DNA from: Deltaproteobacteria bacterium
GTDB lineage: Bacteria; Desulfobacterota; Desulfobulbia; Desulfobulbales; Desulfurivibrionaceae
Assembly (NCBI GenBank): GCA_026388695.1
Contig: JAPLJH010000067.1
Location: forward strand, 1 to 64,000
DNA length: 64,000 nucleotides
Direction: 5' to 3'
Of this stretch, positions 24,509 to 33,336 are shown one piece after another. The first letter of the stretch is position 1; each line of letters starts with the position of its first letter. The position numbers and the translations under genes were made by a program. A model generated the notes under the pieces. That model searched no databases and was not told where the DNA came from. It was given only the letters and a program-made list of their open reading frames with translations.

Positions 24509-26350
24509 TTACTCCCTCTTCGACCCGCCGCCCGGAGAGCCAGCAAAAAAATACCGCCAGGCCTTTCGGGCGGCAGCCGCCACCCCTTGCTCTTTCCACA
24601 GCACAAAAAAACGCCGGGCAAGATATCGACACACTGCCGGATCGAACAAATTACCCAGGCCCAGATTTTTCAAGCCCGGCGGCAAAAAGCCGGTTGTTTC
24701 AGGGGAAATCCTGCCCGCCATGCGTGCACTCAGCTGCCAGAGGAATGGGCTGGTTGCTTCCGGATGGCGCAACACCTCGGAAACAAAGGTGGCGTAGGAC
24801 AGGTTCCAATGGTCCCGGCTTGGCTGGGTAACGGTGTTTTCCCCTGTGCGCAGGGAAATGGTGCAAAAATCTTGCTCGACGGTTCGCACCTCGACCCGGG
24901 CCGCGCTCAACACCAGCAGCAGCAAAAAATAGTCTTCATAGTAATCGCCGCGGGCCGCAACCCCGGCAACTCTATCCCGTAGAGTCTCGACAGGAAAAAG
25001 CATACTGCAGATCGGGGTATGATTATCTCCGGCCAGGGCAAGAAAAACGCCCTCGGCAACATAGCGGCCCAAGGGACGAGCATCCTTGAGTTGCCAAGCG
25101 CCACCCTTACCAGCCCCCCAGTCCTCTTCCGTCCGCAGGGAGTTGCCGACCACCAGCCGGGGAATTCCAGGGGCCAAGGCCCTAGCCAGTGGCCGGATAG
25201 CGGACGGCAGAACAAAATCATCATCATCGACAAACCAGAGATAATCAGTGGCCGCCCGTTCCACCGCGCCAAGCAGTACCTCGGTCCGGCTAAACCGCCG
25301 TGGATTGGGAGGGATCACCCAACCATCCAGATCAAGGCCAGGGAAGAGCCGCCGCAGCCGGGCCAGCTCCGGCTCCATCACTGCGGCGGGTTGATCACTA
25401 ACGATCCGCACCTTGAACTCGACCAATTCCGGGGCCTGCTGGGCCGCAACGGCAAAAGAGGCTACCGCGCGGGTCAGAAGTTCGGGCCGGTTGAATTGGG
25501 TCCGGCAGCCAATGGTCACCGAGGGACGGCGGCGTGCCGCCAGCGCCCGATCAAAAAGGGCCACCACATCCTGCTGCTCGCCGACTTGACCCGGAAGTTC
25601 AAGATAGCGATAGTCCTGCCGCTCACTGGTATCCACCCATCCATTAATAGTAGGAAGACTATGGTTCAGAAAGCGGCGGACCAGATACTCCTGAAAAACA
25701 CTCGTTCTGATAAAACACTGAAAGGCCTTGTTGTCTCCGCCAGAGAGATGCATGACAAAGAGGCGACGATCACAGAGGACAGACAGACCGCTGCGCAGAC
25801 TTTCCAGACTGAGGACAATGTCGTAGCCATGAAACCCGGAGATGGAGGGCATTGCTACCCCGGCGGCGGCGAGGGCCGGCACATTGAGAAGCATGAGGTT
25901 GCCATCAATGCCCAACACAGGCTCAGGGGCCAGGCCATGTTGCGGCCCACCATGGGGGTCCTTGATGTAGCGAAAAATCTGCCGCCCATCCCAGGAGATT
26001 CCGGCATTGCCGCAGACCCCCCAACAGGCCTGGTCACGGGCAAGCTCATCCAGCAAGTCGTGAACCGCCGTCGCAAACCCCAAGCCGCACCAGATATCAT
26101 CATGACAGAGCAGGACCGGTTGCGCATACTCCGAAGCGATTATCCTGGCAATAAGCTGATAATAGGACTGACAGCCCAGTTCCGTGACAATCTCCAAGCC
26201 ATCGAGAACAGTGGCCCGCTCCCGCCATTGGCCGGCGGTTTCCGGAGAGCGGCAGACAACCACCATCCGCAGACGAGGACGACCGAGCAGTTCAGGCGAA
26301 AGAAGCGGCTTGGCGTGTGGCGCAGATTGTTCAGGCTGTTCGAAGTTCAT
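24509..26350 (-). CDS. two-domain glycosyltransferase (two GT-A-like modules)
   Basis: 613 aa. The N-terminal half (about 25-230) resembles a GT-A-like domain (RMVVVCRSPETAGQW, VLLCHDDIWCGLGFA, VLGIDGNLMLLNVPAL). The second module (about 275-530) is a GT2-like fold with VTIGCRTQFNRPELLTRAV and the metal-binding DYLWFVDDDDFVLPSA. No membrane segments. It is the last gene of the polysaccharide operon and overlaps the preceding gene by 20 bases. It may add two sugars; donor and acceptor are unknown. Confidence 0.75.
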   Translation of the reverse strand: MNFEQPEQSAPHAKPLLSPELLGRPRLRMVVVCRSPETAGQWRERATVLDGLEIVTELGCQSYYQLIARIIASEYAQPVLLCHDDIWCGLGFATAVHDLLDELARDQACWGVCGNAGISWDGRQIFRYIKDPHGGPQHGLAPEPVLGIDGNLMLLNVPALAAAGVAMPSISGFHGYDIVLSLESLRSGLSVLCDRRLFVMHLSGGDNKAFQCFIRTSVFQEYLVRRFLNHSLPTINGWVDTSERQDYRYLELPGQVGEQQDVVALFDRALAARRRPSVTIGCRTQFNRPELLTRAVASFAVAAQQAPELVEFKVRIVSDQPAAVMEPELARLRRLFPGLDLDGWVIPPNPRRFSRTEVLLGAVERAATDYLWFVDDDDFVLPSAIRPLARALAPGIPRLVVGNSLRTEEDWGAGKGGAWQLKDARPLGRYVAEGVFLALAGDNHTPICSMLFPVETLRDRVAGVAARGDYYEDYFLLLLVLSAARVEVRTVEQDFCTISLRTGENTVTQPSRDHWNLSYATFVSEVLRHPEATSPFLWQLSARMAGRISPETTGFLPPGLKNLGLGNLFDPAVCRYLARRFFVLWKEQGVAAAARKAWRYFFAGSPGGGSKRE

Positions 26351-27233
26351 GGAACCGATTGAATCCTAGGATTTTGAGTTGCGGCACATCCACCTTGCCG
26401 GAATACCGGATGACTCCCGGCTTGACCGCCAGGTAACTCGTAAGTATCTGTTCCTTGAAGGAGGCCGGAAAGGGGGCCGCCTTGAGCATGGTCAAGGCCT
26501 GCGCCTCCCCTTGCTTACCAAAAAATTTATAGGAAATAACCAAAAAATTCCGGCCACAAAAAAAATGTTCGTGGTAAAAACGGTCTGGCCGGTACGAAAA
26601 CAAGCCGGTGAAGTGGGCGGCAAGGGCGGCAGGCTCGTAGATGACGCGATAACCGGCTAACCACACGCGCCAGCTGAGATCGACATCCTCGGTATAAAGA
26701 AAATAAACCGGATCAAAACCGCCAAGGGCGCGAAACACCGGGGCGGAAATCAGACTGAAGGCCCCGCTGGCCCAAGGGGTTTCCAAGGTTTCCGCATCGT
26801 ATTCCTTTGGGTGCTCGCCTGGCCATTGATGGGCCTCCACAATCCCCGCCCCCTCCTCCCTGGCAAAACGAGCAAGAAGCCCTTCCAGGCAATGCTCCAT
26901 GGGGAAACTGTCCGGATTGACCAAAAAGAAACACTCCGGTGGAGCCGCCTGCTGAACCAAAAAATTTACCCCCTCGCCGAAGCCGATATGCTCCGAGGGG
27001 CGAGCGGACGACCAGTCGTGGATCCGCACAGGGGAATGGCCGACCTCGGCAAACAGGGCCTGATTATTCTGATAATTAACAAGATGCAGGGAAAGCGCCC
27101 GACCAGCAGGCAAACTTTGGCTGGCAAGAGCGGGGATGAGAATATCACGAATGCTCGCGACATGTTGCTGCCCGTAAACGCAGAGAACCGGGATGCTTTC
27201 CGCCGGGCCTTGTAACTGTTGCGCGAGGATCAT
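26331..27233 (-). CDS. GT2-family glycosyltransferase (rhamnosyltransferase-like)
   Basis: 300 aa. GT-A fold with GFGEGVNFLVQQA, FFLVNPDSFPMEHC (DxD position), ASGAFSLISAPVFRALGGFD and the acceptor-site block YFLYTEDVDLSWRVWLAGYRV, as in WbbL-type rhamnosyltransferases. The N-terminal nucleotide-binding strand is less typical (IPVLCVYGQQHVASI). Its ATG overlaps the stop of the PIG-L gene (ATGA). It probably extends a surface glycan on the cytoplasmic face. Confidence 0.82.
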   Translation of the reverse strand: MILAQQLQGPAESIPVLCVYGQQHVASIRDILIPALASQSLPAGRALSLHLVNYQNNQALFAEVGHSPVRIHDWSSARPSEHIGFGEGVNFLVQQAAPPECFFLVNPDSFPMEHCLEGLLARFAREEGAGIVEAHQWPGEHPKEYDAETLETPWASGAFSLISAPVFRALGGFDPVYFLYTEDVDLSWRVWLAGYRVIYEPAALAAHFTGLFSYRPDRFYHEHFFCGRNFLVISYKFFGKQGEAQALTMLKAAPFPASFKEQILTSYLAVKPGVIRYSGKVDVPQLKILGFNRFHELRTA

Positions 27234-28228
27234 TGTTCCTGTTTGCTCTTTGTTTTTTTAAACATTGTGGCCACAAAACGCAATGGCGCGGTAATCCTCC
27301 AGGATGTACTGTGATACAGGTCCGCAATTTGCGCTTCCTGCCAAGCGACAACCTGCTGTAGGCCAACAATCCTGCCCTCCCTTGCGGCAAGGGTATGATC
27401 CCGCTGGACGACCAGCTGCTCCAACTCCATAATCCGAGCAGCCTGTTGATCGGCCATCTGCTCCAAGCCGATGATCCTGGCATCCCGCTGGACGATGGAG
27501 CGCCGATAGAAGGACAGCTCTTGAAACAAAGCTGGCAGTTCCCCAGCGAAATCACGGACGGTTGCGAGGACAAAGGCTTCAGCGCTGACAACCTGCGGCC
27601 CCATGACATAGGCCCGGAAGCGATTTAGTCCCGCGATCCGCTCGTCGTAGGGCTGCTCCGCCAATTGGGAATGAAAGCAGAGCATAGCCTGCCGTTTCTT
27701 TTCCGCCACCGCGCTTATATCAAGAAGCAATGAGGGACAGGGAAGAGGGAACCCGACCTCATACCAGACCACCGTCCAGTTTCCTCCCTGCCGTCGAAGA
27801 GCCTCGGCACCTGCATAGGCAAGGGCCTGGTGATCTGGATGCAACTCCGTGGGGCTGGGCAAGAAGATCAGATCCGGCTCCATCTTGTGCAACAAAGCAG
27901 ATAACCGCGCCACCAACCCATCATGACAGACCAGCCCACGGTCTGCCAGCTGCCAGAACTCGGGGGGAGGAAGCCCCAGAACTGCTGCCGCGTTGCAGGA
28001 CTCCTTCCTCCGGATCGTGGCCAATGTCCCCTCGGCACTCTCGCCGCCCAAGCCCCCATCGGTGACGACAACCACCGAAACAGCAGCCCCCTGCTCCTGT
28101 AACAGAGCTAGCGCTCCGCCACAACCAAAAACCTCATCGTCGGGGTGTGGGGCAAAGGCCAAGACCTTTCGCGCCGGAGGGAATACCCAGGACATAGCTG
28201 CCAAAAATTGTTGTTCCCCGAGAATCAT
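27230..28228 (-). CDS. PIG-L/LmbE-family deacetylase with coiled-coil tail
   Basis: 332 aa. The N-terminal zinc-dependent N-acetylglucosamine deacetylase-like domain has AFAPHPDDEVFGCGG (the HPDD motif) and the later PTELHPDHQAL histidine motif. Residues about 235-315 form a heptad-rich helix (IIGLEQMADQQAARIMELEQ), and the end has LYHSTSWRITAPLR, a tail often seen at the ends of O-antigen-cluster glycosyltransferases and methyltransferases. Translationally coupled on both sides by ATGA overlaps. Probably deacetylates a sugar of the polysaccharide. Confidence 0.85.
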   Translation of the reverse strand: MILGEQQFLAAMSWVFPPARKVLAFAPHPDDEVFGCGGALALLQEQGAAVSVVVVTDGGLGGESAEGTLATIRRKESCNAAAVLGLPPPEFWQLADRGLVCHDGLVARLSALLHKMEPDLIFLPSPTELHPDHQALAYAGAEALRRQGGNWTVVWYEVGFPLPCPSLLLDISAVAEKKRQAMLCFHSQLAEQPYDERIAGLNRFRAYVMGPQVVSAEAFVLATVRDFAGELPALFQELSFYRRSIVQRDARIIGLEQMADQQAARIMELEQLVVQRDHTLAAREGRIVGLQQVVAWQEAQIADLYHSTSWRITAPLRFVATMFKKTKSKQEQ

Positions 28229-29280
28229 GTCAAGTGCCTGAAGAGTCTATAAACCATCCGCATCAATACACGGACAGGAGTGGCCACGGTTCCATTATGT
28301 AGTAGTGGGTCCATTAGTGAAACGCGCCCTTCCAATTCGGCGATTCTCCGCCACTGCTCTGCAATGGTCTGTTGCAATTGCTTCCCTGTCGCCGGGGGAA
28401 AAGATGCTTCGCTATAGGCCCGCCGGATCAGGTCCCGCCGATCTGTATAAAACTGTGCCTGGTCTTGCCTACCCCAATCATTCGCAAGACCAGAGGCCTT
28501 TTGCAGGTGGACATAAAATTCATTGCCGCTTGTCGCTGTAACGTCAACAATCTCAAAGGCAATAAGTCCGAGAAAACGAAGATCCGCCAAAATAAGCTCA
28601 CAGGAGGCAGGCGTAAAAACCCAGCAATGGGTATCCCGGTAGAGTTCGTCCGGATTGCCAACAAAATCCTGCCACATTGCAAATGCCGTATGAAGGCTGT
28701 CAAACGGGAGGATGGAAGACATGTCCTCCGCGAGAGGGAAACTGATGGCCTCTTCGCCATTCATCACCCTACGCGCCTGTAGCGACCACCGTTCGAAAAT
28801 CTGCGCTTGCGTCGGCCGTTCCCGCTGTTCAAAAAAAGCAGCAAGCAATTCCGCCAATGAGCTGTGGGGCCTGAAATAATCAAAGCAACACCTCCGGTCG
28901 GGAATTGCCATGGATAACACGCCGCCGGGGCGAAGAACCTTTTCGCATCCCTGCAAAAATTTTAGCGGATCCGGCAGATGTTCAAAATTATGGGAAGAAA
29001 CGATATAATCAAATGTTCCCATGGTATCACTAGCACCAACAAGGTCAGCAATGCAGGTGGACGAGCCGACAAAATCAACCTCTTCGATTCCAGCAATGGC
29101 GGATTCTGGAATGCCCGGATCGACACCCGCACGTTGCCGAAGGGTTGCGGTATCGAAGACGTCGAGAATCCGGCAATTATAACCGGAACGCTTCGGTGCC
29201 ACAGGATTGCACCACGGACCAATTTCAATACCACGCCCCTCGCGTGTCACAAATCTAGCAAGTTCTGCTGATCTACCCAT
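28225..29280 (-). CDS. class I SAM methyltransferase of the polysaccharide operon
   Basis: 351 aa. Rossmann-type methyltransferase: GIEIGPWCNPVAPK (motif I variant), a post-I acidic residue in RILDVFDTATL, FDYIVSSHNFEHLPDP, and VLRPGGVLSMAIPD. The C-terminus (about 290-330) is helical and ends beside LMRMVYRLFRHL, possibly membrane-associated. It overlaps the PIG-L gene by ATGA. Probable sugar O-methylation or glycan capping; substrate unknown. Confidence 0.82.
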   Translation of the reverse strand: MGRSAELARFVTREGRGIEIGPWCNPVAPKRSGYNCRILDVFDTATLRQRAGVDPGIPESAIAGIEEVDFVGSSTCIADLVGASDTMGTFDYIVSSHNFEHLPDPLKFLQGCEKVLRPGGVLSMAIPDRRCCFDYFRPHSSLAELLAAFFEQRERPTQAQIFERWSLQARRVMNGEEAISFPLAEDMSSILPFDSLHTAFAMWQDFVGNPDELYRDTHCWVFTPASCELILADLRFLGLIAFEIVDVTATSGNEFYVHLQKASGLANDWGRQDQAQFYTDRRDLIRRAYSEASFPPATGKQLQQTIAEQWRRIAELEGRVSLMDPLLHNGTVATPVRVLMRMVYRLFRHLT

Positions 29281-29320
29281 GTGCCGTGCTACCCCTCACA
29301 ACCCTTTATCCTGCCAGGTT

Positions 29321-31057
29321 TTACTTGAAATCTGTGTCCCCACCTGTCAACCAGATACGGCCAGCTATCTCCGCAATGGCAGGCCCGGCTGTCCAGCCAT
29401 TGGTAGGCACCTCAATGCCGGTATCAACAATGCGGAGCGGTGGCACCTGCGCGACTACCACCTCCTGCAACGGTTCGCTGGCCCAACAGTAAAGCTCACG
29501 GGAACCGGTTTGATACGCTGTCATACGTGCAGCTTCAATAACTCCCGGCAGATAGGTACGCCGGGATACCCAGTCCAACAATTCAAGGCGGTCTCCATCC
29601 TGCCGACAGGCGAACACCGCGCAGGGCCTTCTCAAAAAACGATGATAGACCATTATATTCCGATAACCAATACAGGGGTGCTGCATATAGCGATGAATCC
29701 AGTAGGCAGCATCGCGCACACCAATAATCAAGTCTTCTGACTCGGCCTCCATCTCATGCCATAACAGGTCGATGGCATGATGATCTGCATGGTTATTTCC
29801 CTGTAATTCACGAAGCTGGTACCAAAACATGTTCCTTACGGTTGACGGTTCCCATACCAGTTCGTTGATATGAGCAATCGGGGTTACATATAATCCTAAC
29901 TTCAATGGAAGCTGCAAAGCCCGCTGGTTTGGAAATCCATAGCCAATGAGATGAGGAGTGCCATACCCCATATACTGTTCAAAATGTGTGGCCGTGGCAA
30001 GGAAGAACGCCCCCTTGCGCGTAAAAGCCCCTCGTGCTTTGGAGGCAACCATGGCGTCAACAGATTGCATGGCTTGCTCTCTACGTCCAAAGTAGTTAAT
30101 CCGCCGTGGTAATCCTCCGTAATGGGCTACCAATTCGCCATCTTTCCAGACACCGACGGCGGCACCACGACCATCACCATATTTCCAGTGCCAATGTTCT
30201 GGAGTCAGAGGCAGGCCAAAGACCTCGCAAAAGAGACGTTGTACTGCTTGACCATGTGCCGGGCGAATCCGACCAACACGCCAACCCGGTCGCTGCGTAC
30301 GGGTAAAATGCAGCAGGGCATAGCCAAAACGCCCCGTCTTGTAATGGTCTTGATACTGTCTGTTCGCCACAATAAGCCTATCTATTGCGGCTGGCGTGAC
30401 CCCTGGCAATGCACCAAGACGATCCCGATGCTTGAGGAGAGCCTCTGTCAGAAAATCGATGGCTGGCACCGCACCGGCAGACAGATCAAGATTGAGGGCA
30501 CATGTAAAACCAAACCGTCCGGCCAAATCAATAAAATGTTGCTTGAGGTGGAGGCCCTCTTTTCCGGAGACTACACGCCTAAGAGCCCATTCATCCAAGA
30601 TGAGAAGTTCTCCATGCTCCTTCAGCAGCGCATCAGTACGCTCCAGCAGATCCAGCATCGAAATATATTGAGCGCTCTCATGAAACAGAATGATGTCCCA
30701 TGCCCCTTCCTGCTCGTGGAATGATTCAAACGGTGTGCATCTGAAGGACAGATCATTACCATGACGCATGCGGGCCATAGCAAGCTGGGCAGCATCAACA
30801 TTGATACCCGTCACCTGACGGCCTGATGCTGCAAGCAGGGCTGTCAGTCCGCCAAAGCCACACCCCACTTCGAGAATAGAGCCCTCTGCTGGCAGATATG
30901 CCAGCAGCAGCTCAACTGCTCGCTCCTGGGCCTGCAAAAACGGCTCTGCAGCATGCTCAAAAAAACCGTAATGCAGCTGGCCGGCCAGCCCGGTTTCCCA
31001 TTCCAGTAAGGAAGCGTATACGTTCCGGGGAAAAATCAAAGAAGATAACTCACTCAT
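29321..31057 (-). CDS. methyltransferase-GNAT acyltransferase fusion
   Basis: 578 aa. Residues about 35-250 form a class I methyltransferase (GSILEVGCGFGGLTALLAASG, WDIILFHESAQYI, LLKEHGELLILDEW). Residues about 258-575 look like a tandem GNAT-type acyltransferase (WRVGRIRPAHGQAVQRLFCE, VGVWKDGELVAHYGGLPRRI, GAFTRKGAFFLATATHFEQ, GYGTPHLIGYGFPNQRAL). One protein may therefore both methylate and acylate a sugar. It sits inside the glycan operon; substrates are unknown and the GNAT call is the weaker of the two. Confidence 0.72.
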   Translation of the reverse strand: MSELSSLIFPRNVYASLLEWETGLAGQLHYGFFEHAAEPFLQAQERAVELLLAYLPAEGSILEVGCGFGGLTALLAASGRQVTGINVDAAQLAMARMRHGNDLSFRCTPFESFHEQEGAWDIILFHESAQYISMLDLLERTDALLKEHGELLILDEWALRRVVSGKEGLHLKQHFIDLAGRFGFTCALNLDLSAGAVPAIDFLTEALLKHRDRLGALPGVTPAAIDRLIVANRQYQDHYKTGRFGYALLHFTRTQRPGWRVGRIRPAHGQAVQRLFCEVFGLPLTPEHWHWKYGDGRGAAVGVWKDGELVAHYGGLPRRINYFGRREQAMQSVDAMVASKARGAFTRKGAFFLATATHFEQYMGYGTPHLIGYGFPNQRALQLPLKLGLYVTPIAHINELVWEPSTVRNMFWYQLRELQGNNHADHHAIDLLWHEMEAESEDLIIGVRDAAYWIHRYMQHPCIGYRNIMVYHRFLRRPCAVFACRQDGDRLELLDWVSRRTYLPGVIEAARMTAYQTGSRELYCWASEPLQEVVVAQVPPLRIVDTGIEVPTNGWTAGPAIAEIAGRIWLTGGDTDFK

Positions 31058-31099
31058 ACGTTATACCCGTTGCAGGTGTGCAGGTTGGCGTATTGTGAT

Positions 31100-32173
31100 C
31101 TACCGCTCAATCCGCCACCTGAAACGTTGCGAAATGCTGCTGCCGGGGGCACTCATGCGCATCCAGTATTCTCCGGGGCCAAGACGTTCCCAAAGAGAAG
31201 CTCCAAGCTGAAATGTTTCACCCACCCCCCAGTGGTACACCGCAGGTACACAAAGCGGATGCGGACTCAATTCCAATAGCCACGAGGGTTGCAGCTCCCT
31301 GGATATCTGCAAGAGGGGCGGATGATTGCAAACGCCAAGATCGCAACTTGTAGGCAAACTAATTGGCATTTTCACCGAGTCCAGCACCCTGCTTAAAAAG
31401 TAAAAGATACCCCGCCGAAAGTGTCGTGCAACGTAGTGCTGACGACTTTCCTCCGCGAGCTTCGTTTTACTCTCTGCAGCACGCCACTCATGGACAACAG
31501 TCGCAGACGGCAAAAAGAAAAGCTTATATCCCACGCTACGTATGCGTCGACAGAGATCCGCATCCTCATAGTACATAAAAAAGGCCGGATCAAACAGCCC
31601 TCCGGCGGCCTCAACTGTAGCCTGGCGCAACAGCATGTGACCACCGGAAAGCATCCTCTGTTCACAGGCACCCGAGGAGTTGAGACAACGCAAGGCCCAG
31701 CAACGAAACCCAAGGCTAACCTTGTTTCCCAACCAGGAAGAACACAAGGCAAGGGCCATGCCGAGTTCCGTGAACTGGCGAGGCAATTGTCCTGGCGGGA
31801 GCAGCCATTTCTGCGCCTCGTCCCAATAAGCAAGAGGTGCTACAGCGCCAGCCTGCGGGGTCTTTTGCAAAAAATCCACCAGGGTGCCAATACAACCTTT
31901 GAGGACAAAGGCATCCGGGTTAAGCAACAAAATCCATTGATATCGGGCTTTGCCGTACCCCAGGTTACAGGCCCTGCCGAAGCCAATATTTTCCGAGGTG
32001 ACAATACACTCCACCTGGGGCGGTAGTAGCAAACGCAATGCCTGAGATTCGGTTTCGTTTTCACTATTATCAACGACAATGACCTGGGCATCCGGCTGAT
32101 CAGCGAGCACGCTCGCAACGGCACGGGAAGTTAGTTGATGATCCTGGTAGTTGACGATGATTGTAGTAATCAT
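31100..32173 (-). CDS. GT2-family glycosyltransferase (rhamnosyltransferase-like)
   Basis: 357 aa. A canonical GT2 N-terminus (TIIVNYQDHQLTSRAVASV, VIVVDNSENE) is followed by IGFGRACNLGYGKA, ILLLNPDAFVLKG, the RMLSGGHMLLRQATVEAAGG donor loop and FFMYYEDADLCRRIRSVGY. The last 90 residues are an extra domain of unknown function. ATGA overlap with the methyltransferase upstream. Most similar by eye to WbbL/RfbF-type rhamnosyltransferases. Confidence 0.87.
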   Translation of the reverse strand: MITTIIVNYQDHQLTSRAVASVLADQPDAQVIVVDNSENETESQALRLLLPPQVECIVTSENIGFGRACNLGYGKARYQWILLLNPDAFVLKGCIGTLVDFLQKTPQAGAVAPLAYWDEAQKWLLPPGQLPRQFTELGMALALCSSWLGNKVSLGFRCWALRCLNSSGACEQRMLSGGHMLLRQATVEAAGGLFDPAFFMYYEDADLCRRIRSVGYKLFFLPSATVVHEWRAAESKTKLAEESRQHYVARHFRRGIFYFLSRVLDSVKMPISLPTSCDLGVCNHPPLLQISRELQPSWLLELSPHPLCVPAVYHWGVGETFQLGASLWERLGPGEYWMRMSAPGSSISQRFRWRIER

Positions 32174-33336
32174 TGTTTTTTTGAAAGTACAATATGTGAA
32201 AGCGTTGAAAGGCTTTCTTCATCTATCATAAAACCTGCGTTACGATAATGCGAGATGACCTCCTGAAAACCGGAAATCGGAGCGACATGCTGTCCCTCTA
32301 CCCGGCTAGGCATGAAGCCGTTTTCTTGTAGCAACTGTAGTAACGAGTGCCTCGTATAAAACCTCAGGTGAGTGTTGCATAAAATTCCTGCAGGCCCATA
32401 GTCCCACCGACCAGCCAAAAGATCCTCCACGATGGACCAGTGGCCAATGTTGGGGACGCTGACAAGCAGTGTCCCCCCAGGATTGAGTAACTGCCTGATC
32501 TTTTCCAACAGACATCGTGGTTCAGCAAGGTGCTCCAACACGTCCAAACAGGTAATACAATCAAATTTTTCTTGTATATCAAGGGTAAGCACATCTCCCG
32601 CCCATACCTGATCAAGCACTTCCGTCGCCGCACCGGCCTCATGGATATTCATTTCAACCCCGGCCACACGACAGCCTAAAGCGGCCTTGACCGCAGAACC
32701 AAATCCGCCTCGGGAACACCCAATATCGAGTAGTGAATTCGTCCCGAGAGGAACGAATGCGACCATATCAGCACGAGTTTCACTGTAATAATCGAAAAAG
32801 GGATGAATATAGGCATCAAGAGCGATTGAAACCTCCCTGACCGGCAGGGTAAGCGGCAGATCAAACGGATCTTCTGGCAGTAATCGGTCGACAAGATATT
32901 CTGCTCGGGTCAAAAACATCCATGGTTTACGGTTGTCATAGGGTATGCACTGTGATTGCTGCCTGTTCATCTGCATGATGAACTGTTCAAACCCTCGCAA
33001 GGTAAAATAGTTTGCCAGACACGCCGGATGATAACCCCTTACATCACTTGGCAAGATTGCAAGCTGATTGGTATCAGCATGCAAATGCATCGAAAGAGTC
33101 TGGTACACCCCAGAAGCGACCCACACCGCAGGCTCTCTGACAAACAACACATCGCCAGATACCGGCAAGTGCTGTGCCACAAATTCCTTCAGTGAACACG
33201 ACATATCTTCAGCCTGATACACCATCCAATTAGCTGCCGGAATCCCAGAGCGCAGCATCCTGAAGCAAAGTTGCAACTCGTCAGAATACTCGTATGACGG
33301 CGTAACAGAGGTAAAGACTGTCAATTTGGAGTGCAT
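32170..33336 (-). CDS. SAM methyltransferase with N-terminal extension
   Basis: 388 aa. Residues about 1-160 are an extension with SDELQLCFRMLRSGIPAANW and SDVRGYHPACLANYF; no family is recognised. About 195-370 is a class I methyltransferase: NSLLDIGCSRGGFGSAVKAA, VAGVEMNIHEAGAA, FDCITCLDVLEHLAEP and LLNPGGTLLVSVPNIGHW. It belongs to the glycan operon and overlaps the acyltransferase gene by 16 bases. Probably methylates or caps the glycan. Confidence 0.82.
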   Translation of the reverse strand: MHSKLTVFTSVTPSYEYSDELQLCFRMLRSGIPAANWMVYQAEDMSCSLKEFVAQHLPVSGDVLFVREPAVWVASGVYQTLSMHLHADTNQLAILPSDVRGYHPACLANYFTLRGFEQFIMQMNRQQSQCIPYDNRKPWMFLTRAEYLVDRLLPEDPFDLPLTLPVREVSIALDAYIHPFFDYYSETRADMVAFVPLGTNSLLDIGCSRGGFGSAVKAALGCRVAGVEMNIHEAGAATEVLDQVWAGDVLTLDIQEKFDCITCLDVLEHLAEPRCLLEKIRQLLNPGGTLLVSVPNIGHWSIVEDLLAGRWDYGPAGILCNTHLRFYTRHSLLQLLQENGFMPSRVEGQHVAPISGFQEVISHYRNAGFMIDEESLSTLSHIVLSKKQ

